A DNA stretch of 19,650 bases from JAOUEA01 sp040882605. Its GTDB lineage: Bacteria; Actinomycetota; UBA4738; HRBIN12. A program made the position numbers and the translations under genes. The notes beneath the pieces are model-generated. The model ran no database searches. It was not told the origin of the DNA and saw only the letters and a list, made by a program, of their open reading frames with translations. This document shows, piece by piece, positions 8,334 to 14,676 of the stretch. How positions within the stretch are numbered: the stretch's first letter is position 1; each line of letters opens with the position of its first letter. The stretch is taken from assembly GCA_040882605.1 (NCBI GenBank), contig JBBEAY010000051.1:1-19650 (forward strand), in the 5' to 3' direction.

Positions 8334-9761
8334 GTGTCAGACCAGGTAGTCATTCAAGAAGTGAATGACGCATCCTTCGGGCCGCACCGGGAGTCGGCTC
8401 GATTCCATCTCCTTGCCACCACGATCTTCGTCATTTCTGTGGCCGTCGTTCTGCTCGCCGTTCTTCAGGATCATCCACCGATCTCCTGGGCTGAACTCGC
8501 CGTACTCGGGTCGGCTGCGGCCGTGGCCGGAGTGTTGGCGGTCCGTTCTGGAAGTTCCACAGCGCTCTCTCTGGATATGCCCGTCCTGTTGGCGGCCGGC
8601 CTGGTCTTCGGCCCCGGGATCGGGGGAGCTGTGGCGTTAGTGGCATACATCGATCCCCGCGAATGGCGTCACGAGATCAGCCTGTCAAGGGCGATCTGCA
8701 ATCGCGGTCAAACCGCGCTAAGCGTGATGGGAGGTTCACTCGTCTTCTCCCTGGCGGGAGGACAGCTTGGAGTCTGGCCGGGTTCGTTGATCGCCGGCTT
8801 CCTTGCCCTCTCCACCGATATTTCTCTGAACTACGTCCTTGTCGGCCTCATGACCTCCATCCGGACCGGAAATCCGGCGGCCCGGATTCTGTCGCAGCTC
8901 CAGCTAGGCCCAAGCCGTCTCTTTGCCTTGATGTACTTGGCGTACGGCTTGATGAGCGTGCTCTTGGCGGAGGCCATGGCCGCGATGGGTCTCAGAGGCT
9001 TCGTGACGTTCGTCGTGCCCCTCGTACTGGCTAAGGGTGTGTTCGAACAGAGCCGGCAGGTGCTTCAACTGAGCAGGGACTCCGATCGGCAGATGGAGGC
9101 GCTTCGGTTAGCCACCAGTGATCTCGTCGCGGAGCGGGAGGACGAGCGTCAGGTTCTTGCAGGGGAACTCCACGACGAGGTGCTTCCTCCTCTTTTCAAA
9201 GTTCACCTGATGGGTCAAGTCTTGAAACAGGACTTGAGCTCGGGTCGGCTTCTCAGCCTGGATGACGACCTTCCAGAGCTCCTTAGCGCCACTGAGATGG
9301 CTCAGGCCGCCGTACGGGATGTAGTCCGCGGGCTTAGAATGGCTAAGATTGGCCCGAGCGGATTGGAGGGCAGCCTCCGGATTGTCGCTCAACGACTCGA
9401 ATCCGCTGGCGCGCCGAGATTCGCTCTCGAGGTCGGGGCGGTCTCAGGTAGCGAGGCGGCAGAGCTGCTCTGCTACCAGCTGGCGCGGGAGGCCATGAGC
9501 AATGCTGCTAGACACTCTCGAGCTTCGCTTATCAAGGTCGAGTTGTCGGAAGCCGAGGGGCTCATGGAACTGACGGTCTCAGACAATGGCGTTGGCTTCG
9601 AGTCTAGCCGCGTTGACTCAACGCAGCACTTCGGCCTCAGCCTCATCGCCGAGAGAGTGAAGGCGGCGAGGGGAGTTGTGGAGGTTCGCACAGGGCTTGG
9701 GTCAGGCACCACCATTCACGCCCTGATCCCCGCAGTTGAAAACAAGAAGGCCCCGGGCTGA
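8334..9761 (+). CDS. Membrane sensor histidine kinase, HisKA_3 (NarL/LuxR partner type)
   Basis: 475-residue sensor kinase. The N-terminal ~235 residues form a polytopic membrane domain with several hydrophobic helices and a conserved-looking loop IDPREW...E...RAICNRGQTALSV (106-131). After a linker, the HisKA_3 dimerisation box EREDERQVLAGELHDEV gives phospho-acceptor His280. The ATPase has N-box REAMSNAARH (Asn390), G1 DNGVGF (Asp417) and G2 GLGSGTT (454-460). Such kinases phosphorylate NarL/FixJ-type response regulators, but none is encoded in the window, so it is an orphan here. The GTG start has a strong ribosome-binding site. Codon third positions are less GC-rich than in neighbours (46 of 70 codons counted around the H-box). 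The last codons form the left arm of a terminator hairpin. Confidence 0.9.
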   Translation: MSDQVVIQEVNDASFGPHRESARFHLLATTIFVISVAVVLLAVLQDHPPISWAELAVLGSAAAVAGVLAVRSGSSTALSLDMPVLLAAGLVFGPGIGGAVALVAYIDPREWRHEISLSRAICNRGQTALSVMGGSLVFSLAGGQLGVWPGSLIAGFLALSTDISLNYVLVGLMTSIRTGNPAARILSQLQLGPSRLFALMYLAYGLMSVLLAEAMAAMGLRGFVTFVVPLVLAKGVFEQSRQVLQLSRDSDRQMEALRLATSDLVAEREDERQVLAGELHDEVLPPLFKVHLMGQVLKQDLSSGRLLSLDDDLPELLSATEMAQAAVRDVVRGLRMAKIGPSGLEGSLRIVAQRLESAGAPRFALEVGAVSGSEAAELLCYQLAREAMSNAARHSRASLIKVELSEAEGLMELTVSDNGVGFESSRVDSTQHFGLSLIAERVKAARGVVEVRTGLGSGTTIHALIPAVENKKAPG

Positions 9762-9778
9762 ACCCAGGGCCTTGCTTG
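9743..9778. terminator. Bidirectional intrinsic terminator
   Basis: The stem pairs CAAG-AAGGCCC-C-GGG with CCC-A-GGGCCTT-G-CTTG around a CTGAA loop, with one C/A mismatch and one bulged G. It overlaps the first kinase's stop codon (TGA 9759-9761). Read on the minus strand the hairpin is followed by CTTGTTTTC, a U-rich tail, so it is stronger for the minus-strand 27-codon gene than for the plus-strand kinase. Confidence 0.7.
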
Positions 9779-9793
9779 ACGCTATGTTGGTCT

Positions 9794-9855
9794 TCTCGGT
9801 TCAGGCTTTCCAGTGCGCGCCACCCGCAAGGGCGATGGCGAGCATTGAACCGAGA
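9794..9855. repeat. 10-bp perfect inverted repeat flanking the small ORF
   Basis: TCTCGGTTCA (9794-9803) and TGAACCGAGA (9846-9855) are perfect inverted copies separated by 42 nt. The left arm spans the stop codon of the 27-codon ORF and the right arm lies inside it, so its mRNA could fold into a long-loop hairpin covering the second half of the ORF and its stop. Significance is unknown. Confidence 0.6.
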
Positions 9856-9884
9856 GCCATGGCAACTCTGCGAACGATCTTCAT
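9801..9884 (-). CDS. Tiny hydrophobic peptide, 27 residues, unknown function
   Basis: This short ORF encodes MKIVRRVAMALGSMLAIALA followed by GGAHWKA. It has a basic N-terminus (Lys2, Arg5, Arg6), a hydrophobic core (7-20) and a short polar end, like a signal peptide, a single-pass membrane peptide or a small exported signal. Support for it being real: a ribosome-binding site AAAGGGAG with 8 nt spacing, a strong terminator with U-rich tail just downstream on the same strand, and a G-rich palindrome upstream shared with the divergent second kinase. It sits alone between two related histidine kinases and could be their ligand or regulator, which is inference from position. I do not recognise a family. 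Chance ORFs of this size are common, so conservation would decide. Confidence 0.5.
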   Translation of the reverse strand: MKIVRRVAMALGSMLAIALAGGAHWKA

Positions 9885-9935
9885 GTGCCCCACTCCCTTT
9901 CCGACGGTCGTATCATTCTCGTGATGTTGAGTTCG

Positions 9936-9987
9936 CCCCCATTTGGGGGACACGACACACTATCGGGGGACACCCGCATGGGGGACA
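9936..9987. promoter_or_regulatory. G-rich operator-like cluster: CCCCCATTTGGGGG and three GGGGGACA repeats
   Basis: Three exact GGGGGACA copies begin at 9945, 9965 and 9980 (spacing 20 and 15 nt); the first two extend to GGGGGACAC. The first is half of the palindrome CCCCCATTTGGGGG (9936-9949). The cluster lies between the divergently read 27-codon ORF and the second kinase, upstream of a TTGACG...TAGCAT pair. Position and repetition suggest binding sites for a regulator, possibly the cognate response regulator of these kinases. The motif was not noticed elsewhere in the window. Confidence 0.5.
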
Positions 9988-9995
9988 ACGGGGAG

Positions 9996-10022
9996 TTGAC
10001 GCTACTGCATTCGATGTAGCAT
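9996..10022 (+). promoter_or_regulatory. Possible promoter of the second histidine kinase
   Basis: TTGACG (9996-10001) and TAGCAT (10017-10022) are separated by 15 nt, slightly shorter than usual. A second TANNNT hexamer, TACTTT (10041-10046), ends 8 nt before the TTG at 10055 and could give a leaderless transcript instead. Only one of the two need be right. Confidence 0.35.
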
Positions 10023-10054
10023 CCTCCCCCCCGGAAACCCTACTTTCAAACGGC

Positions 10055-11599
10055 TTGCTTAGGGCCGAAGATGGCAGGGTGAGAAGTCCTCAGGGCCCCG
10101 CCACCAACGTCGCTCGCGATCGAGCCCTTCTAGCATTCGAGCTGGCTGTAATCTGCCCAACCCTCGTTCTCCTCGCGCTTCTGTTGAGCGATGATCCGAC
10201 GGTCCTCGAACTTGAGCTCGTCTTGTGGGCCATCCTCATCGCGGGCGTGGAGCTTCTCCCAGTCCCGGCATGGCGCGGTGTGCATCTCAGCCTCGGCTTC
10301 CCGCTACTCATGACGGTGGGCATTCTGTTCGCACCCCCAGCCGCGGCCGCGACCGCGCTGATCGGGTCGTTCGACCCGCGGGAGCTTCGCGGAGAGGTTG
10401 GTTTCCTCAGGGCGGTCTTTAACCGATGTCAAGTGAGCCTGTCTGTTCTGCTCGCCAGCTCCGTCTTCCACTGGCTCGCGGGTTCCGACAGTATCGATTC
10501 AGCCACCTGGACTCTGGTGGTCCCTGCGATGGTCGCTGCCATAGCGGATTACGGAGTCAACACGGCGATGGTCACGATCTTTACGAGCCTCCGTGTAGGT
10601 CTTCCGCCGGTGACGGTCATTCGCGAGCTTCGCATAGGGAGACTCAGCGAATTCCTCGTGAGCTACTTGGGACTGGGCGTCTTTGGGCTAATCGTTGCCA
10701 TCTTTACAGTGCAAATCGGTTTCTGGTCGATTCCTGCCTTCCTTGCCCCTTCCCTCCTTGCGCGACAGATGTTCTTCCGATCTCAGGCTCTCGAAGAGGC
10801 GCACACGGAGTTGAAGGAGCGGGAGCAGGTCTTGAGGACGCTGTCGAACGCTATGGCTGAGGAACGGGCCGACGAGCGGTTGCAGATCGCCGGGTACCTG
10901 CATGACGACCTGGCACAGGTGCTGTTCCGGCTCTCCATCCAGGTCGACGTGGCTCGCAAGCTGCTCGAGAAGAACGACATCGCAGCGGTTCGTGACCAGC
11001 TCGAGAAAGTCCGCCAGTCGAAACAGGAAACCTCCGAACGCATCCGGGCGCTGATCCGGGATCTGCATCGGTCGCCCCTGGGCGCCAAGGGCCTCGCCGA
11101 GGCGCTCGAGTCATTCACCGACGAGGTCGGTCGTGACGCCGACGTTACCTACCACCGGGACATCGATGAGATGTCGCTGCCGGCTCCGATCGCCTTGCTC
11201 ATCTTCCATATCTCGCGCGAGGCGGTGATGAACTCGCTCAAGCATGCCCAGGCCAACGACTTCTGGATCAGCGTGCACGAGGACGCCGATTCGATCGTGC
11301 TCCAGCTCCGCGATGACGGTGTCGGCTTCGACACCGCCGCGCCTGGGCCCGAGGGTCACTTCGGCATGGCGATGATGCGGGAACGCGCTCAGGTCGGTGG
11401 CGGCACCTTCGACCTCGAGAGCGCTCCGGGTGCGGGCGCCACCATCACGGTGAAGTTCCCGAGCTCCCTGCTACAAGCTGAGGTCCCGTCCCAGGCCGTG
11501 ACCGGCGGGGTAGGCGGCGTCCCCGTGGCAGATGCTTCCCCCGGTACATCTGGATCCACGCGGGGGGACGACGATTTGCCGCGAAGCGTCCCCGCATGA
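10055..11599 (+). CDS. Second membrane sensor histidine kinase, HisKA_3, paralogue of the first
   Basis: About 514 residues if started at TTG 10055; GTG 10079 is the alternative, and neither has a good ribosome-binding site. The N-terminal ~230 residues are a polytopic membrane domain matching the first kinase: LGFPLLMTVGILF, then FDPRELRGEVGFLRAVFNRC and QVSLSV (106-131). A coiled-coil linker (about 240-270) leads to the HisKA_3 box EERADERLQIAGYLHDDL with His283, N-box REAVMNSLKHAQ (Asn393), G1 DDGVGF and G2 APGAGAT. The kinase core ends near residue 469; the last ~45 residues are low-complexity and overlap the DUF5317 gene antisense. GC3 rises from about 70% to about 85% near residue 268, just before the H-box, suggesting a mosaic gene. 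No response regulator is adjacent. Confidence 0.85.
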   Translation: MLRAEDGRVRSPQGPATNVARDRALLAFELAVICPTLVLLALLLSDDPTVLELELVLWAILIAGVELLPVPAWRGVHLSLGFPLLMTVGILFAPPAAAATALIGSFDPRELRGEVGFLRAVFNRCQVSLSVLLASSVFHWLAGSDSIDSATWTLVVPAMVAAIADYGVNTAMVTIFTSLRVGLPPVTVIRELRIGRLSEFLVSYLGLGVFGLIVAIFTVQIGFWSIPAFLAPSLLARQMFFRSQALEEAHTELKEREQVLRTLSNAMAEERADERLQIAGYLHDDLAQVLFRLSIQVDVARKLLEKNDIAAVRDQLEKVRQSKQETSERIRALIRDLHRSPLGAKGLAEALESFTDEVGRDADVTYHRDIDEMSLPAPIALLIFHISREAVMNSLKHAQANDFWISVHEDADSIVLQLRDDGVGFDTAAPGPEGHFGMAMMRERAQVGGGTFDLESAPGAGATITVKFPSSLLQAEVPSQAVTGGVGGVPVADASPGTSGSTRGDDDLPRSVPA

Positions 11600-12107
11600 C
11601 GATCATCGTGAACACCACGATGCCCGAGTAGAGGAACAGGTCGCCGACCGACAGCACGGTCGCGACCGGCCGTGGAAGTCCGATCACGTCCGCGAGCGGC
11701 GTCAGCACGTCCGACGATCTCATGAGGTGATGCTTGCCGTCGTCGATCCCCGATGAAAGCGCACCACCTGGGGCGCCCGCAGTTCGGATCGCGCTCTCGC
11801 TCACGGGCATTCCACCGTTGAGCCCGATCACGAGCATGTTGAGCGCGAGACCCAGCATGAGCAGGGGCGCCGCCGGCAGCCGACGATTCACCCACATGAA
11901 TGCGATGAGCAGGGCATAGCTCGTGATCAGCACCACGACCACCGCATCGTCGTCGAGCCAACGGCCCAGCGGCGCCGCTTGCAGAACGAGTCCGGTGAAC
12001 GCCGCACCCCACCAATGCACGCGGACCCGCTCGAAGTTGCGCACGCTTCCGCCGGCGAGGAACCCGGCGACGAGGCCGGCGACGGCGATGAACAGGACGA
12101 CGATCAT
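11445..12107 (-). CDS. DUF5317 family membrane protein
   Basis: 220-residue polytopic membrane protein, function unknown. It begins directly with a membrane segment (MIVVLFIAVAGLVAGFLAGG) followed by VRNFERVRVHWW, further helices, then LGLALNMLVIGLNGGMPVSE (about 100-120), the most recognisable DUF5317 stretch, and a GDLFLYSGIVVF helix before the C-terminus. ATG 12107 is chosen because the family starts at this helix. ATG 12149 is also in frame and has TGCGCT exactly 7 nt upstream, one mismatch from the TANNNT used elsewhere, so it remains possible (234 residues). The last ~45 residues (RPPAWIQMYRGKHLPRG onward) are basic and overlap the second kinase's 3' end antisense by 155 bp. Confidence 0.8.
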   Translation of the reverse strand: MIVVLFIAVAGLVAGFLAGGSVRNFERVRVHWWGAAFTGLVLQAAPLGRWLDDDAVVVVLITSYALLIAFMWVNRRLPAAPLLMLGLALNMLVIGLNGGMPVSESAIRTAGAPGGALSSGIDDGKHHLMRSSDVLTPLADVIGLPRPVATVLSVGDLFLYSGIVVFTMIVMRGRFAANRRPPAWIQMYRGKHLPRGRRLPRRSRPGTGPQLVAGSSGTSP

Positions 12108-12218
12108 GGCGGGGAAGGATGATCCGTGTGCGGGGTCCGATGGTGCCATCGGTTCGAGCGCAAGTCCAGCGTGGCTCGGCGCAGAGGTTCACACGACGAC
12201 GGAGGGGGCGCGCGCACG

Positions 12219-12224
12219 TACGCT
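12219..12224 (+). promoter_or_regulatory. -10 hexamer TACGCT of a leaderless promoter
   Basis: TACGCT, then CGACAC (6 nt), then the ATG at 12231. It selects this ATG over an in-frame upstream start at 12126 whose extra residues are not family-like. Confidence 0.6.
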
Positions 12225-12230
12225 CGACAC

Positions 12231-13094
12231 ATGGCGACGACGACCGACAATGGTTACTTCGGCCCCGAGAGCGTCTCGTGGCAGGTGCACCGCGAGGTCA
12301 CGGTGCTCTTCGGAGGTGCGCGGGCGCTGCTGATGCAGGCCGCACACCCCCTCGTGGTCGCCGGCGCCGATCAGACCGGCATGTACGAGCGGAACCCGTG
12401 GAAGCGTCTGCAGCGCACGCTGATCCTGACCTACGCGATGACCTTCGGCACGAAGGACGAGGCGCACGCGGCCGCGAACAAGATCAACGAGGTGCACACG
12501 CGCGTCAACGGCACCGATCCGATCACCGGCAAGCGCTACGACGCCCTCGACCCTGAGCTCTTGCTCTACGTGCACGCCTGCCTCGTGGACTCCGCGATCC
12601 TGTTCGAACAGCTCACGGTCGGCCGGCTGGACGACGCGGGGCGGCAGCGGTTCCACGAGGAACAGATGCACGCCGCGGAGCTCTGCCTCGTGCCTCGAGC
12701 CGACATCCCACCCACCTGGCAGGGCCTGCGGTCGTGGCTCGCGGACTTCGACGATCGCGGCGAGCTGCAGGTGACCGAGGGCGCACGAAGGGTGCTCGAC
12801 CTGTTCTTCGATCCGCCCGCTGAAGCCGACTGGCGCCCGGTGCTCCGAGGTGTGTCGCGGCTGGCCTTCGGAACGCTGCCTGCACACATCCGCGAGATGT
12901 ACGCGGTTCCGTTCGGCCCGTCGAAGCGGGCGGCGATGCGTGCGAGCTTCCCGTTGATCCGCGCGACGCGGCCGCTGCTGCCACCGAAGTACCGGTACAT
13001 CGCCCCCTACACGGAGTTCCTCATGCGCCAGCAGGGTCTCGATCCGGGCGTCGATCTCGCCGAAGCACGGAAGCGAGTGGGCATAAGGCTGTAG
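12231..13094 (+). CDS. DUF2236 / MpaB-type oxygenase
   Basis: 287-residue protein of the oxygenase MpaB / latex-clearing-protein (DUF2236) superfamily, whose characterised members are haem-dependent oxygenases acting on polyisoprene or in mycotoxin biosynthesis. The family core is visible: SWQVHREVTVLFGGARALLM, AAHPLVVAG (38-46), RNPWKRLQRTL (54-64), FGTKDEAHAAANKINEVH (72-89), VNGTDPITGKRYDALDPELL, and YVHACLVDS with His115. Conserved histidines at 39, 89 and 115 are candidate haem-region residues. The substrate cannot be predicted. It is transcribed away from the DUF5317 gene and precedes the HAD/methyltransferase unit by 71 bp, probably as a separate transcript given its own leaderless promoter. 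Confidence 0.85.
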   Translation: MATTTDNGYFGPESVSWQVHREVTVLFGGARALLMQAAHPLVVAGADQTGMYERNPWKRLQRTLILTYAMTFGTKDEAHAAANKINEVHTRVNGTDPITGKRYDALDPELLLYVHACLVDSAILFEQLTVGRLDDAGRQRFHEEQMHAAELCLVPRADIPPTWQGLRSWLADFDDRGELQVTEGARRVLDLFFDPPAEADWRPVLRGVSRLAFGTLPAHIREMYAVPFGPSKRAAMRASFPLIRATRPLLPPKYRYIAPYTEFLMRQQGLDPGVDLAEARKRVGIRL

Positions 13095-13165
13095 CGACCG
13101 TCACCGGGCCGTCGCTCCGCTGCAGGCCTGTCGCCTGGTGTGGACGTGCGTGGCACACTTCGGTC

Positions 13166-13951
13166 GTGATGGTTCGGATCGACATCGATGCGCTGTTGTT
13201 GGACATCGACGGGGTGCTGGTGACCTCATGGCAAGCGCTGCCGGGTGCGATCGAGGCGGTCGCGTCGCTGCGAGAGCTCGATGTGCCCTTCCGGCTGATC
13301 ACCAACACCACGACGCACACCCGTTCGGGCCTGACCGAGACGCTCCGTGAGGCCGGATTCGACTTCGAGCCAGACGAGATCGTCACGGCTGTGAGCGCGA
13401 CCGCGGCGCACCTGCGCTCGGACCATGCCGGCGCGAAGGTGTTCGTGTTGAGCGACGGCGACCCCCGCGAAGACCTCACCGGCGTGGAGCTGGTCGATGT
13501 CGACGACGCCGACGTCGTAGTGCTCGGCGGAGGCTGCGACGACTTCAGCTACGCCACGATGAACCGGGTGTTCCGTCGGCTGAACGAGGGCGCCGCATTC
13601 GTGGCGATGCATCGGAACCTCTATTGGCGTACGAGCGAGGGTGTGCAGCTCGATGGCGGCGCGTTCGTCGCTGCGCTCGAGGCCGCGAGCGGAGTCACCC
13701 CGGTCGTGTGCGGGAAGCCGTCGGCCGACTACTTCGGGGCGGCGCTCGAGACGCTGGGCGTCACGGCGGGGCGAGCCGCGATGGTAGGCGACGACGTCGT
13801 GAACGATGTGATTGGCGCGCAGGCGGCCGGGCTCACGGGGGTGCTCGTGCGCACCGGTAAGTTCCGCCCGGAGGACCTCGAGCGCGGCTCGCCCGACGCG
13901 GTCGTCGACTCGATCGCAGATGTGCCCGGCCTGCTCGGTCGCGAGGGCTGA
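13166..13951 (+). CDS. HAD-superfamily class IIA phosphatase (NagD-like)
   Basis: 261-residue cytosolic hydrolase. Motif I is LLLDIDGVLV with nucleophile Asp13 and acid/base Asp15; motif II is ITNTTT (45-50), motif III Lys in VCGKPSADYFGAAL, and motif IV MVGDDVVNDVIGAQAAG. The cap region lies between motifs II and III, the class IIA (NagD, p-nitrophenylphosphatase-like) layout. It probably removes phosphate from a sugar or nucleotide; the substrate is unknown. The start is GTG 13166 or ATG 13169; a weak CACACT hexamer ends 6 nt before the GTG. It is first of a three-gene unit: its stop is followed after 2 nt by the methyltransferase ATG. Confidence 0.88.
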   Translation: MMVRIDIDALLLDIDGVLVTSWQALPGAIEAVASLRELDVPFRLITNTTTHTRSGLTETLREAGFDFEPDEIVTAVSATAAHLRSDHAGAKVFVLSDGDPREDLTGVELVDVDDADVVVLGGGCDDFSYATMNRVFRRLNEGAAFVAMHRNLYWRTSEGVQLDGGAFVAALEAASGVTPVVCGKPSADYFGAALETLGVTAGRAAMVGDDVVNDVIGAQAAGLTGVLVRTGKFRPEDLERGSPDAVVDSIADVPGLLGREG

Positions 13952-13953
13952 GC

Positions 13954-14676
13954 ATGTCGGATCGCGACGTCGCGCCCGCGCTCTTCACGAGCATCGCCCC
14001 CCAGTACTCCTGGGCGGGCGCCGTCATGTCGTTCGGACAGGACGGGCGGTGGCGCCGGTTCATGGTCTCCAGGCTCGCCGCCGTGCCAGGTTCCCTCGTG
14101 CTCGACGTGGCAGCCGGCACCGGCTTGGTCTCGCGCGAGCTCGCGGCCCGGCGGCGCGTCAACGTGGTTGCGCTCGACGCCGCCGAGCCGATGCTTCGCG
14201 CGGGCCTGCCCGCGAACGAGCTGGCCGGTCTCGCGGGACAGATCCGCCCGGTGCTCGCGCTCGCCGAGACGCTTCCGTTCGCCGACGGGGCCTTCGACGC
14301 CGTCACGTTCACCTATCTCGTGCGCTACGTCGAGGACCCTGCCGCGACGCTCCGCGAGCTCGCTCGCGTCGTGAGGCCCGGCGGCGCCATCGCGTCGCTC
14401 GAGTTCCAAGTGCCGCAGCGGCCGATGCTGCGAGCGGGCTGGTACGCGTACACGCGAGGTGTGCTTCCCGTGGTCGGCGCGTTCGTCTCGCCGCACTGGA
14501 GGCGTACGGGTGTCTTCCTCGGCCCGAGCATCAGCCGGCTTGAGCGGCGGGCGCCGCTTCCCGAGCAGGTTCGCTGGTGGCAGGAAGCCGGTATCCGCCA
14601 CGTGCGTTCGCGCGAGCTGACGTTCGGCGCCGCCGTGGTGATGTGGGGCGTGAAGGAAGGCCTACATGGCCGCTGA
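13954..14676 (+). CDS. UbiE/MenG-like SAM-dependent methyltransferase
   Basis: 240-residue class I methyltransferase. The N-terminal FTSIAPQYSWAGAVMSFGQDGRWRR (11-35) resembles the UbiE/MenG family start; motif I LVLDVAAGTGLVSREL (48-63) binds S-adenosylmethionine, ALDAAEPML follows as motif II, and LPFADGAFDAVTFTYLVRYV with VVRPGG complete the fold. UbiE/MenG methylates demethylmenaquinone, a plausible but unproven role here; methylation of another lipid-like substrate is possible. It starts 2 nt after the HAD gene and overlaps the following membrane-protein gene by 11 nt, so the three are translationally coupled. Confidence 0.82.
   Translation: MSDRDVAPALFTSIAPQYSWAGAVMSFGQDGRWRRFMVSRLAAVPGSLVLDVAAGTGLVSRELAARRRVNVVALDAAEPMLRAGLPANELAGLAGQIRPVLALAETLPFADGAFDAVTFTYLVRYVEDPAATLRELARVVRPGGAIASLEFQVPQRPMLRAGWYAYTRGVLPVVGAFVSPHWRRTGVFLGPSISRLERRAPLPEQVRWWQEAGIRHVRSRELTFGAAVVMWGVKEGLHGR

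Noticed and set aside
9108..9392. 94-codon minus-strand ORF inside the first histidine kinase
   Set aside because: Its sequence is less biased than most shadows, but it lies exactly opposite the HisKA box and has no ribosome-binding site that I can see.
9736..9924. 62-codon plus-strand ORF across the terminator
   Set aside because: It runs through the hairpin and the first kinase's stop, has no ribosome-binding site, and the minus-strand 27-codon ORF explains the region better.
9979..10017. Short plus-strand ORF starting in the third GGGGGACA repeat
   Set aside because: About 13 codons, no ribosome-binding site; it overlaps the putative -35 and the start of the -10.
9776..10054. Extension of the second kinase to an ATG at 9776
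   Set aside because: The added 93 residues read through the terminator arm, the small gene and the repeats, and are not protein-like; a start at 10055 or 10079 just before the first membrane helix is more reasonable.
13729..14601. 290-codon minus-strand ORF opposite the HAD and methyltransferase genes
   Set aside because: No recognisable fold and charged low-complexity composition; both plus-strand genes show catalytic motifs and tight operon spacing.
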